Positions 25,681 through 37,608 of a stretch of DNA of 64,000 nt are shown piece by piece. The notes below the pieces were generated by a model. The model was not told where the DNA came from, made no database searches, and saw only the letters and a program-made list of their open reading frames with translations. The translations under genes were made by a program, and so were the position numbers. The DNA is taken from NCBI GenBank assembly GCA_021904315.1, contig CM038917.1:3890041-3954040 (forward strand), given 5' to 3'. Source of the DNA: Sphagnum magellanicum. Taxonomy: Eukaryota; Streptophyta; Sphagnopsida; Sphagnales; Sphagnaceae. Numbering within the stretch: the stretch's first letter is position 1; each line of letters begins with the position of its first letter.

Positions 25681-27119
25681 CCCTATTGAGAGGAAAACAA
25701 AGAGGTCACTGAGTAAACCCAGGAAAGGGTTTGCTGATGAACCAGTGAATGGTGCATGTAGTTTGGCAGCTAGTGTTTAACAGATATACATATATACATA
25801 CACACATATTTATACACAAGTTCCATACAACTCTTTGCAGCCTAAAGTTGAGCCTTAAAAATTAGGCTCTCATCTCAGACAACCAGAAAGAACCCCATTA
25901 GGGGATGGGGGATTACTTCTGGCACACATTTTCATACTATCCCCTACATCACAAGACAGGCTACCCGTCATACTGCACACTTGTTGTTGCATTCTTGTTT
26001 GGTTAGGTACACAATTGAAAATCTGTGAAGAAAGAAAGGACTAACAATTTGATTAAACCCTACAAAGATGAGCAGCACCTTCCAAAGTGGTGTGGTTTTG
26101 AACAACCCCATGGGTCCAAAGCACTTTTGCTGGCTGCTTTAGAACAAAGTAGAAGAAAAGAGCCGTGCCAGGCACATGTCAAATAGCAACTGTAGCATTG
26201 GTGTTTGTATTGGGTGAACATGATGTCAAGTCTAATCACAGATATGTCACTCCCTCCTAACAAATTCCTCTGCCAACAAGCTCATTGCTACTTTTTGTTG
26301 TCCCATAAAATCATTATTTCATTATTTTCATATTGCTACTCTCAATTTCTTGCCCCATTCTTTGTCAAAATTTGTCTCCTGCCCTCTCTGCAGGATATAG
26401 TACTCTGGACAACAGCTCTATAACTGAATCTTGCTAATCTGTCCTAGTATTGGGGCCGACATCCTAGCCCACCGCAGTGAAAATAATAACTTAAGCCATA
26501 TGTGGACCTCTCTATCAGGTTGTTGAAATCCAAAGTCTTCTCCCTTCTCTCTCTTAGATTGTTGAAATCCAACGCATGTTTTGTCCCTCACAGAACACCA
26601 CACCACATTTGGTTTCTTGCATGCAGCAACCCCCCCCCCCCCCCCCAAAGCAAAACTTGGATTATGTCAATGAACCCTAACTGAATTTCAATTGGATTTC
26701 GCCTTGATAACCATATCTTATAGACATGATAGATCCTGTAGTCAGGTAGCCAAGTGAGATAATTAGGTGACTATTAGGTGATTAGATGCACATAGATTGG
26801 TTAGTACCAGTTTTTTTCATTTCATTTTGATGATGGAGCACTAGTGGCAATCATCAGAAAATGGATTTAGTATTGATGGCAACAAGTTATTGCAAAATTC
26901 TGGAAACAATAGAAACTCTGGCAGAAGAACTTGAGTTAACACTGGGAATCTGTCTAAATCTGGTGAACTCTTTTTTGAGGTATGTTCAAGTTTGGGACAA
27001 CTTTAAAAAATGTGCAAGAGTATACTTCGCTTTTAACTTTTTTGGGTACAATTTTGCACCAACTCACCAGAGAAAAAAAGGCTGGTTAGTACTTAGTACA
27101 TAGGTAAGGGCTAGGTAAA
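25681..27119. other. intergenic DNA with a C run
   Basis: No gene seen. A C run lies at about 26631-26646 and a TATA/CACA-rich patch near 25785-25815. Short open frames on both strands lack family features. Confidence 0.45.
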
Positions 27120-27139
27120 TTGTGAATAGGGTAATAAAA

Positions 27140-27300
27140 ATATAAACTGAGCTAACCATTGTGGTTAGTTAGGGTACTAGAACCCAGTGGGAAAGTGTTT
27201 CCTGTCCACCCGCCATGCATCCTTGATGATGCACTGGTGGTTATTGGTTCACCCTGGCCCATATTTTGTTTAGGGTAAAACCCTAGGACTAATGCTTTAC
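27140..27300 (-). repeat. copy of the 56.8-kb repeat
   Basis: This shares an ordered series of blocks with 56825-56945: GCTAACCAT, a GAACCCA block, CATCCTTGATG, ATGGTGCA/GATGCACTGGTGG, and GGTTCACCCTGGCCC versus GGTACATTATGGCC. Both are in the same orientation. The other copy abuts the 5' side of the - strand gypsy element, so this may be a relic of the same family's leader or LTR. Confidence 0.45.
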
Positions 27301-27515
27301 ATGGCGTAAAGCGGTGGCCCAGGATGAAGGATGAAAAACAGGAATAATGAAGTGAGAAGTTAAGCAGGGAAAGATGAAAAAGTGAGAGGTCCTGCAGGTG
27401 AGAGTGAAGAAGCCAGAGGTACCACTTTATTTGAGAACTTCTCGGGCAATTGCTATTTGTACTGTCCTGAATTAGCGTACTTTGCCTGTTCCATTCCTTT
27501 ACAGGGATTAAAAAT

Positions 27516-27645
27516 CGGCCCAGGTGAATTGACCCCCCCACATGGAGATCATGGTAAAAACGCCAAAACCCACTTTAAAATATTTAAGTGAGTTTTGGCG
27601 TTTTTACCATGATCGCAATGTGGGGGTCATTTCGTCTTGGCCTTC
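27516..27645. repeat. foldback (hairpin) element
   Basis: The inner arms GATCATGGTAAAAACGCC... (27547) and their complement ending at 27614 match over about 29 nt with one mismatch, around a short AT loop. Weaker pairing extends outward through the GACCCCC/GGGGGTC blocks. No coding capacity. It is either a MITE-like foldback or a hairpin transcript source. Confidence 0.7.
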
Positions 27646-28645
27646 AAAATCCATTGGGGCCAAGATATGACCTATCGTTGAAAGTGTATTAAAAAAGGAG
27701 AAGAGTAGGGGGATGGTCTTGTATTCAACTTGTGCATCACCAACCAGGGCTGTATCTTGCATCAACAAGCCACATCTAATCGTAAGAAAGAGAATATCAG
27801 AGGACCTTTTCAAGTTTGGTGGTAGTTAAATTATTTTTGAAAAATTCAAAAAATTTCGAGATTATCTGTTTGATATGTCAAAATTTAAGAAAATTACGAG
27901 AATTTTTTTTTGGGTGAAAACCGTCTTTTTTTGGTGGAAAATTTTCACCATTTTATGAAGAAAAGGACCCAATGACATCATCAAAGGTTTTTTTCAAAAA
28001 ATTCCCAAAATGTAGCCAAATTTTTAAGAAGATGGCTATGAAATGGCCCAAAAAAATTGGCAGATTTTGATAGATTTATAGTTTTTCCCTAAATCCTCTT
28101 GTGTCTGATTGTCACTTTGGGTGTGAAAAAAAAGCCCCATTGGTGAAAACCCAAGAACTTATTGTTTTATGCTAATCCACCATAGTAAAACATGTACCAG
28201 ATAATTTATAACATTTCTCTGTCCAATAATGTGATGGAACATTATGTTTCCCCATTTTTGCAAAAAGAAGCATTTTTAAAAATGTTGTAAAAAGTTTCAT
28301 TATGTTATAATTTTAAAGTTCAAAGAACCTGCAAAAGAAGCCGCCTACATTTATTGCTTAGATGTCAGAACTTATTATTTTACTGCCAAAATGGATTTTG
28401 AAAAATAAAATAAAAATTTGGCACCCGAGTACCAAACCTGAAAAGGTGCTCTGGTACATGAAAGCATGGAGTTAGTGTATGATAATTACACTTGAACAGT
28501 ATAAGTGTCCACAACCAGACACGTGCTGTCTTTTAGTTGGGTAGATCAACGTGGAGTTTACTCCCCTAAAATCCTGTCATCTTTTGACAACATGTTCGCC
28601 TAGGTGCTGGACGGCCTAGCACGCATTCGTTCATATGTTCCAGGA
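27646..28645. other. intergenic DNA, nothing recognised
   Basis: A/T-rich text with many AAAATT words and no open frame of note. Composition changes towards higher GC near 28560. Confidence 0.45.
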
Positions 28646-28714
28646 GCCGGGCATCACTGAAATAAGAACTCTCGAGGTGGGAGCCAAGGGTGTTCTTAAT
28701 TCAGTAATGCCCGC
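28646..28714. repeat. short inverted repeat
   Basis: GCCGGGCATCACTGAAATAA pairs with a right arm whose complement reads GCGGGCATTACTGAATTAA, about 24-nt arms with a few mismatches and a 22-nt loop. It sits in a GC-richer patch (about 28560-28900). Function unknown. Confidence 0.6.
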
Positions 28715-29235
28715 ACTCCGTGAGTGTTGACCAACATAAAGCGCTGCCAGATTTTTTTCCCGGGAAAACTTTTAGCCCATGATATCCGGCGGGTACCCTC
28801 CGGGTATCAAAGATTTTTCAATGGGAAAAGGTGGTAGTGAATTTCGAAAAAACGGAATTCCGTCCATACAACGGTACGGAGCGTTGTGCGGAGGGCATTC
28901 CAGTTTTTGAGATGCATTGCCATCACATTTTGCTTTACAACATAACCTCCAAATACACTAAAAATAATCTGGCAGTGCTTTATGATAGGAGTTTTATCAC
29001 TAAACAGCCAATAAGCCAAAAATGGTTTTAAAAATAAAAAGTCAAATTGATGCAGCAACCCGACTTTTGTCTCCAAAGTTTGGTTTTTGGTCCAAGGCTC
29101 CCAATGGTATTCTAATCAGGGAAGTCCATGTCAATTTGAGGGGTAGTTTGATTTAAATAAGGTGTGCAGTGACCACTCAAGGGGGTTTTGCCTGAAGGCA
29201 AGAGAGAGCCAATGTGGTGAAAGACAATATCATCA

Positions 29236-29566
29236 GAGCATCTCCAGTGGTGTTCAGTATGTGACCCTGCAAAAATATTTCTCACATCCGCATTTGTTTA
29301 GTTATTTACTTTCTTCCAACTCCACCTATAAAACTAAAAATGGGATGCAAATAGGTGGTAGATCACTAATGGCAACCCAGCTGGACCAATCAAACGTTTT
29401 AGCCAATCAACACTAGGTGTTAGGCTTTGCTGTGCCTTTTATTAACCTCTGCATCCTGTGCTAAAATCGCCAAAACCATTTTGCAAAGCCAAACCAACAT
29501 GTTTTGACTTTTTTTAATCCAATTTTCTTTTGTAGGGCCACAAACTGAGCATTGGTGGAGCTGCTC
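29236..29566. mobile_element. MITE with GAGCATCTCCA-type ends
   Basis: The left end GAGCATCTCCAGTGGTG faces a right end whose complement is GAGCAGCTCCACCAATG, and TCA flanks both sides directly (29233-29235 and 29567-29569). GAGCATCTCCA-type termini are known from plant Tourist/Harbinger-like MITEs. The 331-bp interior is non-coding; a chance 84-codon frame overlaps it. Confidence 0.7.
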
Positions 29567-29569
29567 TCA

Positions 29570-31099
29570 GGGGTTGCAGTTATATCTGGGGAAATTGTGC
29601 ATGGCGGGTTGCAATAAGGTCTAAGGGCAATTGGGTAGCACTTATTATGGCTAATCCACCTTCAATTGCTTGATTTACCTATTGACGGTAGATATGCAAA
29701 TTAATACATTTAAGAAAATTTCACAATCTGACCAATTGCATTATGAAAAAGCCTTCAAAAGGTGCTAGATTTTAAGACTTAAATAGGTAAAGGCTATACC
29801 TTTAGATTCTTCTAGAATTTTCGATTTCAACCACTCCATCTATCAGCCTCAGAACGTGCAACTCACATCTGGATACATCCTTCTCCTATGCTAATTGTCC
29901 TTGTGGGTTTAGAAAGGTGACACTTTTAGACCACTTGTTCAGGATTTAAGTGATTTGTTAGTTGCTTTTTCAGCATTAAATTTGTCTATGGTTGCCTTTC
30001 TTGACGTCATCTACATAATGAATTATGTTTGCAATCATCGGCAACCACATGCCTAGTGAATACCTGGTTGCCATGGGACTAATAGATTGCATCTTTGGAG
30101 TGCAAAGTATCAATTTGGGAATTTCCTTTGTAGTTTGCATGTACCTCTTAGCCTTTTTTCTACTGGAGATATATAGCATCAGAAAGCAAAATAAAAAATA
30201 AAAACATCCGAAAAAGTGTTTTTGAAGGCTTTTAGTTGCCAGAAGTGAGAAAAAAAGGAAAAAATCACAAAAATTTGTAGATGTGGTTTTCATTTGGTAG
30301 CCTAACATACAGAAGGATCAATAAATATTTGTACTTTTATTTCTGGTTTATAGCCAGATTTCCAGGTTTGACTAAATCTTCCAATGAATGATTGCCACTC
30401 TAACTACAAACAAAAATTCCTGAAAACGACTAAAATTGAGGAAAAAACATTATAGCAAATAGGATTAACAACTATGGGACCACAATGTTACATAGCACTT
30501 CTAAAAGGGGCACTTTATCTTGGTATTTTGCAGTTTTAATTTCGCTTTTTACAAAAATTATTGGTTCTATCATTAAAAGAAAAATGTCAATTTGCAACTA
30601 TAAAACAATTATAATCAACATTTACAATTGAAATTGTATTACTTGCATAAGTGAAGTTGCACCCAACATTTAGTTGTAAATCATGACTCAACATGACGTC
30701 ACCAGGGCAACCATGGATGATGTATATGGTCAACATATACATGTTCATCTTTTGACCATTTGTATAACATTTGCAATTAAATCTTACTTTTGTAACTATT
30801 GTTACAACTATCAAATATTCACACATTATTTATCACATGTCTTAGATTAAGAAAAAAAAAATATTTCTTTTTAAATGTCAAAAAAAATTAAAAACATCAA
30901 ATTTCAATGACTTGTGATGATGTCATTTGGTAATATCAAAATCCACCATGTGACATTACAAAAAAATTTGTACGAAAAATTCTTTTATCATTCAAACATT
31001 GATCTCATCCAACCATTATGAACACTCATTTCAAATGGTCCTAGATTGTGACATGTGGCATAATTGCAATTTGTCACCTAGCATATTAATTGTATTTTG
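29570..31099. other. intergenic DNA, nothing recognised
   Basis: No gene, RNA or bounded element seen. A - strand frame at 29976-30308 is rich in Phe/Leu/Ser and looks like composition rather than protein. Confidence 0.5.
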
Positions 31100-32480
31100 A
31101 AAAAGAAGAAGGTAAAGACGAAATTAATTAATTAATTAATCACTAACTAATTACCTACCTACCCACTTACAACCCTACCTATAATCGCCTACTATTCCTT
31201 CTAGAAGTAGCATTCACTTATACTTCATACTTTTTACTAACTAATCAATTAATTCATATTCATAATTCATCAACAATGTGTAATTATTTTTTGAGATGAA
31301 TAATTTAATACATAATTCAATAGTTAATTAAAAATTCATAATTAGTTTTTAATGAAATTAATGAACTAGTTATTATTTTAATTCTAAATTTAGTAAATTA
31401 TTTTAAATAATAAGTTTAATTTTTTCAATTAACCTTTAAAATGTTAGTTATCAAATTAATTAATTAATCAATAATTGATTCAGTATGTAATTTAATTAAT
31501 TATTAAATAAAAATAAAAACCAAATATATTTATTAATTGTTAAATTACGAACTTATTGACTTATTTAATTATCCTTTGAAAAGATAATCAGTATTAATTA
31601 TTCATTAATATTAAGTAAATAATTTAATTCATGAATATTTAATTACTTAACACCTAAGAGCTAACTAACTATTAGTTAGTTTCATATTTATTAACCATAA
31701 CTTTTGATTAGTAAATTATCAGATAATTTCATTGAATATTAACTAAATATTAATTAAATTAGTAATTGAAGCATTTATTAACTTTCAATAGATTCTAAAT
31801 TGATTAATTAATATTAATTATTAATTCTAAACTTATGAACTAAATAGGAAATAATTTAACTTATCATTAATACTAACTAGATCATTGAATTTGTGAATAA
31901 ATTTAATTAATATTTTTATAAGCTACATAATTATTAATTATTAATAGTTATTAGCTATTTACTTTAACTCTTGATTAGTAAATATTAATGATCAAATAAT
32001 TGAATGAAAATCAATCGATTAATAATTAACTTATTCATTTCTTATTTGTAGTTTATAGGTTGATTAATATTTTGAAATTGAAATTTTATATAATAAATCA
32101 GTTAATATTAAATATTTTTTAAAAATATTTTGTTTATTAAATAAGAAGATTAAATAGGAAATTGACATATTATAAATTATGAATTGATTATTTAGTATTA
32201 AAATTTTAAATATAATTTATGTTTGATTAACTTATTAAATAAATAATGAATAATAAATAAATTTAATTAAGTAAGTATTTTTCAGTATTTTTCATTCTAA
32301 TAAATTAATTATTCATATTAATTGATTTTAAATTATTAATACATAAATTATGAACTCATTAAGAAATATGAAATCACTTTTTTAATTAATTATTTTTCCA
32401 TATGTTACATTATTTAACCACTTATTTGATAGTAATATTTTATGCATAATTAATTTTGTCTTAGCATGAAAACTATGTGA
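31100..32480. other. extremely AT-rich tract built of TTAATTAA words
   Basis: Nearly 1.4 kb in which G and C are rare. TTAATTAA, ATTAATTA and related words recur throughout, without a fixed period and without a frame longer than a few dozen codons. Such DNA can be a matrix-attachment type region or old transposon filler; the sequence does not decide. Confidence 0.75.
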
Positions 32481-33629
32481 TCTTAATATGACCTTGCCAC
32501 TATAATTTAATTGTACATTAAAATAAACATGGTATATTTGTAAACAAGCTTTAATATAAAAAGAAAATGATTTTTTAATTTTTATATGTTCATAATATGA
32601 AATAATGTGTGTTGAATATAGGCTAAATAGATTTAAATATATGCTTCAAATACCTTGATTACATGTTAATATAGTTTTGATGTAGTGGAAAACATTTTGG
32701 TGTACATAAAATGTATAGGCACACCACAAGAAGTAACCAACTTACAATTAAATTTGTCACTAAATGAATATAAGGGCCTGTTCTTGAATGAAAAACCCAA
32801 AAAGTTAGTCAATATGGAAGGATGTAAAATCTAGTAGTCACACCATAGGCACAAAATAATAAGAAAATTAAAAGATGGTATTAGCTTTAAAAATTATAAA
32901 ACATAGTTGCAAATGATGAATAGTCGCATGCAATCACAAATTAGATGGTTACATCATACAAGATTTTTAGTATTGTATGCTCCTAAACAAGTTCCCAACT
33001 ATGTTTTCTAGGTTTCTTACCACCATATCCCATGTCAACTGCACAACCCCTCTTGCTTGCAACAACCTTGTTGTTGGCATAATGAAACCTCGCCCACTGT
33101 GTTGTCATCCACCTTCTCTACTAACAAGTTTTGGAGCTTTAAAACTCGCCCACTTGCCATCTCCACCATACCTATAGAATAAATTTGTTCATAGGAAGAG
33201 TGCACAACATGGAGAATCTCAATACCACATAAGGTGCCTATGATGAAGAGGAATAATTAGAAGAATGCAAGTGTTTGCTTTTTAAATTGTTATGAAACTT
33301 GCAAAGAAGTTCCACAACAGTGTATAAACATACAATTATTCACATCTTCAATTCAACAACTTAAATGAAATAAAATGTGAAGAACATATTTCATTTCTTG
33401 AATTTTGATTATCAAAATTGACATGACATGCCATTTTTGCATTGTTCACCACGTTGTCATTAGTTTGGACGCATCGAATTTTGTGTCGATCTTAAAGCAC
33501 AAGTTGATATTGTCACAATAAAAATTTTGGGCTAATTTTATTATTACTATTTACCCATAATTAATGAACACATATTTAATAACTTCATAATTAACACATG
33601 TTGGGATCATTTGTCATGTGAAATATATT
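32481..33629. other. intergenic DNA, nothing recognised
   Basis: No gene. The 66-codon frame at 32977-33177 has no family features. Confidence 0.45.
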
Positions 33630-34200
33630 GAAATATATTTGTAGCTTGGTCACAAGCTACATGTGCCTTTATTTAGCTTGGGACTAAAAATGGACAAGTT
33701 TGGTCACAAGTTGGACATGTCACCCTTTATGTAGCTTGTGACTAAAATGGACAAGTTTAAATTTGATTATAGGTTGGACATGTCACCCCTTGTCCACCTT
33801 GCACTTAAAATGGATAGGTGTAAGCTTGGCCCCAAATTAGATAGGTCACCACCTATCCAACTTGTGACCAAACTTGTCCAATCATAAATTACATGGCACC
33901 TTTGTTTAACTTGAGACCAAACCTATCCATTTTTGGTTGCAAGTTACACAATGCCTGGTTTTACCTTGTTATAAAAAATAGAGAAGTTTGGTTGGAAGCT
34001 AAACATATCACCCTCTGCCTAACTTGTGATTGAAAATGGAGAAGTTTGGTTGTAAGTTGGACATGTCACCCCATGTCTAACTTGCAATCAAACATATTTA
34101 CTTTTAGTCATAAGCTACACAATGGCACTATCTAGTTTGCAATTGAAAGTGGATAAGTTTGGTTGCAAAATGGATAGGTCACCAAACTTGTGCATTTTTG
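33630..34200. repeat. diverged repeat array, about 70-85 bp units
   Basis: Variants of the phrases AAGTTTGGTCACAAGTTGGA, ACATGTCACCC and CTAACTTGTGA recur about seven times, some inverted (for example GTGACCAAACTTGTCC near 33862). Units have drifted, so the period is approximate. It resembles subterminal repeats of a DNA transposon, but no end sequence was found beside it. Confidence 0.6.
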
Positions 34201-35039
34201 GTTACATTTACTCACAAGCTTTAAACTTAATTGTGAGTCATGACAATGCACCATTTTTTAACAAAAAGGGTAATTTGAATTCAACGTGTGTGCCAATTGT
34301 TTTTGAAGAAAGAAGAGGAGGGAGAGAATGAGGGACCTTATAAAGGTGTCATTCCCACCCATTGAGTTAATTATATTTTTAATGTGTGAGGATTATGGTT
34401 GTGTGAGTAATCATTACCTTACATTTGGAAGAAAGTGGTGGATTATGGGTGGTTGGTGAAGTTTGGTCTTCAATTGTTTGATAATTGCTATTGAATTTCA
34501 TTGGTTCAACCTCCTTGACATTTGTCATACCACTCCCAATAAGGATTTTAATTTACAATATAAATATTTAAAATTAACAAGTGATAAAACTTTTTCGTTA
34601 AGCCTTTAAGGCCAAAAGTAAACATTGTTATAATTAGAAATGTATAAAAGTTAGAACATTTAAACTTTTAGCGATAGGATGGTAGATTCAGGGGATGAAC
34701 ACATAGACCCAATCTCACAAATTTGTATATGTTAGGGCCTCTTCCAAATAAACAAATGAAAGATAAAAGACACAACCCAAATATGGTCATTTTGGAAGAT
34801 CTTAATTAGTTGGCATGTAATGGATAGTAAAATGTACCCAACCATTGGACATATTAGGTGTAGGGTTGTCATCATGTCCGTGTGTTTGTCATGATGTGAC
34901 CAATGTATTTGTATGCGGATGCAACCTTGTGTCACGTAAAGGTCAACCTAAGTCAAAACAAGGTGAAGTTGCCCCAAAAGCAATTAGGGGCGGTAAAAAA
35001 TAACGTCATTCAACCACTATAAACCTTGTGGCAATCAAA
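34201..35039. other. intergenic DNA, nothing recognised
   Basis: No gene seen between the repeat array and the foldback repeat. Confidence 0.45.
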
Positions 35040-35089
35040 ACAATAAATTTGGTCACCAACTTTTGATAGCCATAATTGGGAATCGAATC

Positions 35090-35320
35090 TTTTTTATTTG
35101 CCCAAAAACATTTGGGGGCTACTTGAAAAAAAAAATAGTCATTCAATCAAGAGTGGCCATTAACCCAACAATTGAAAAAAAATTGGTCGTTAACTTGGGT
35201 GATCAAAAAAATTCAGGAATTGAAAATTGGTGACCACATTTTTTTAGTCATTGGATTAATGGCCACTCTTGATCGAACGACTAAACTTTTTGGGGCAACT
35301 CCCAAATGTTTTTTTGGGCA
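35090..35320. repeat. foldback repeat with GAGTGGCCA arms
   Basis: The left arm (TTTGCCCAAAAACATTTGGG, then AATCAAGAGTGGCCATTAA) is repeated inverted in the right arm (TTAATGGCCACTCTTGAT, then CAAATGTTTTTTTGGGCA). Arms are about 75-80 nt. The same arm sequence recurs in one orientation at about 41100-41220. Confidence 0.7.
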
Positions 35321-35545
35321 GATTGAAAAAAAAATTCACCAACTATGGTGACTGAAAGTTGGTGACCAAAAAGTTTTGCTCACTAATCCTATGGTGACCA
35401 AATTTGTTTTTGATCACCAATCCTTTGACAACAAATTTTTTTGTTTTTGGTCACCATGCATAACAAAGGTAGCGCAAGTGTAAGGAAAATTTTCCATGTG
35501 TTAATTCTAACAAATGTGACAAAAGTGTCAAGATGGACTTTGATG
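35240..35545. repeat. long inverted repeat, left copy (partner at 40880-41190)
   Basis: This stretch (GGCCACTCTTGATCGAACGA, later a GGTGACCAAA series, then CACCATGCATAACAA and GAAAATTTTCC) matches the reverse complement of 40880-41190 in the same order with moderate divergence. The two copies bound about 5.3 kb and may be the ends of an old DNA transposon. Confidence 0.65.
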
Positions 35546-35773
35546 TGATGTTTGACACTAAATGGCCCGTCACATCCGTTTTGACAACCCTAATTAGGTG
35601 GTAAGTCAATATTTTGATTGGTGTCACATCAACAAATTTTGATTAATGCAAAAGCATGACATTCATGTTAAAAACAATGTAACCCATTTTAGTAGTTATT
35701 GGGACCAATGTATGAAATCACAATCAACTTATGTTAATTTGCTTATTTTGGGGACATGAAAATTCAAGCATAA

Positions 35774-36571
35774 CATGGGGTGAAAGCACACTACAATGTA
35801 AACAATTTTAGGGAAAACATGGACTACATATCATATAAAAGTAGTAACGTGTAAAATTTCACTCACTTTGAAGTTTTTTAGAAATCATATGTAATTAATT
35901 TGAACTTCAAACATAAAATAAGCTATTAAACCCATCAATATGTAATTGATTAGTAGTTGTATCATTGTGTAAAAGTACACCAATAATTTTATAAACATTG
36001 ATTTAGAACCCTTATTTTACAACATATTATCATTTTTATTAATTTTGAAAATTCATTCTTTTTATGTAAAATGGTAAAAACAACACTTAGCCCATGTACA
36101 TCTTCGATGGAAAAACATTTTACAACTTTAAATAATCATAATTTTCATCATTATTATGACACAATGTACTATCAAATGTTTTAAAAACATTTGATATGAA
36201 CTTCAAAACTTGAAAAGAAATTGAGAATTTTAATGAAGAAGATTCTTCTTCATGGTTTTCTTTCTACTTATGCAAAATTTCATGGATAAACTACCATTAA
36301 ATCTAGTCCTTTACATAGTTTGTTTTTACAATTGTAGCATTGTAACAAGGTTATTGCAAAGTGAAAATGTACTCTAATTAATAATTAATGTGTTCATAGA
36401 TTTCACTCCAATTTCATGATACAATGATATATTGGTATGTAAACCACCACAAATTGAAATTTTGTCACAATTTCCAATCATTGACCATGATATATCAAAG
36501 TTCCACATCTATCAAAATTTGTCAAATTGTGACAACTTTTTTTCTACATCGTAGTGTGCTTTCACCCCATG
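35774..36571. mobile_element. 0.8-kb element with about 27-bp terminal inverted repeats
   Basis: The left end CATGGGGTGAAAGCACACTA (followed by CAATGTA) and the inverted right end share all but two or three of the first 27 positions. The interior is AT-rich and non-coding. The CACTAC core inside the TIR recalls CACTA ends, but the TIR extends 14 bp outside it and no clear target duplication is seen, so the superfamily is unsettled. Confidence 0.65.
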
Positions 36572-36889
36572 GTGCCATTCTACATGGCCCAAATGGGTTA
36601 TGCCAAGGTGGCTCTAATTGTTGATATGGATTCATCAACCATCCCAACAAGCTCTTGAACATAAAGGAAACCAAACCTTCATCATAGAATTTTATGGTCA
36701 ATCAAAATTCAAATGAAAGTCCCTAGTGATTTGTTTAAAAGCCTTTGGATTCAAACGATCCCTAATGGTGCCCAATCCTTTTAGCATATTTCTTAACATA
36801 TCTCATAATGCGAGTCCCCATGATGATGAGGTAGATATTGAATGCAATTTTCTTGGCATGTTTGAAAATGTTTAAACAAACCAAGTTGT

Positions 36890-37215
36890 GGACCTAGTTA
36901 ACCTCAACGATGCCATTATGAACGTCATCGAGAAGTGAGGGTTTGGACTAGAGGTAAAACATTAAACATAAACATAAGTTGCACAACTAAAGGCCATGGA
37001 AAAATTCATGGAGTTGTAGGGACATTTGCAAAATATGAAATCACAAGCAAAAAAGGTTGAATGAGAAGCTATTGAATTATTAAAAAATTAGAACAATTGA
37101 ATGCAAAAATTCAAACCTTGGAACATGGAAGTGAATTTGTAGGTCAACAAGAAGCATTGTCATCCCAATCATTAAAAATGGAAGGATTCCAATAAGAATT
37201 AAGTTAGAAACCAAA
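36890..37215 (+). pseudogene. decayed coiled-coil coding fragment
   Basis: Reading + strand frames with one shift gives VVDLVNLNDAIMNVIEK, then AQLKAMEKFMEL, then LEQLNAKIQTLEHGSEF, heptad-like and charged, broken by TAG/TGA/TAA codons. Family unknown. It lies between the paired inverted repeats, so it may be cargo or an ORF of that element. The frame at 37341-37535 just downstream may be a further piece. Confidence 0.35.
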
Positions 37216-37548
37216 TGAAAATCAAAACATCAATATGAAATGTAAAATGGCATGGAGATCAATATCACAATTGGAGGGCCGCTTGCATTTTGGCTACATC
37301 TAAGGAGGTGTAGTTCAAATTTGAACTTGTACGAATTGGTGTGAATTTTCAAGAGGATGGGGCCTTTCGAACACAAGGACTAACATCTTGGCCAAGAACT
37401 ACACAATTATTTTCTAAAGACCTACCTAAGCATGGCAAGGGCAACAATAACATAAATTGGCCCAACCATCCACACTTAGAGTGGGAGTATAAGTTAGCCC
37501 AACCTATACATGGGCAAAGTGAGTTGTTGTGGTAAACACCTAAAGCCT

Positions 37549-37608
37549 TCACATATGATGGCACCACCTCACATATGATGGCACCACCTCACATATGATG
37601 GCACCACC
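37549..37608. repeat. three perfect 20-bp tandem copies
   Basis: TCACATATGATGGCACCACC occurs three times head to tail without spacers. It is too short and too few to be more than a small slippage array. Confidence 0.95.

Noticed and set aside
35786..36560. Ordinary CACTA element with ends CACTAC...GTAGTG
   Set aside because: The inverted repeat continues 14 bp outside CACTAC and the 3-bp flanks are inverted rather than direct, so the simple CACTA boundary is not supported.
37549..37608. Three perfect 20-bp repeats that could suggest a CRISPR-like array
   Set aside because: There are no spacers between copies and the context is a plant nuclear genome; it is a small tandem duplication.
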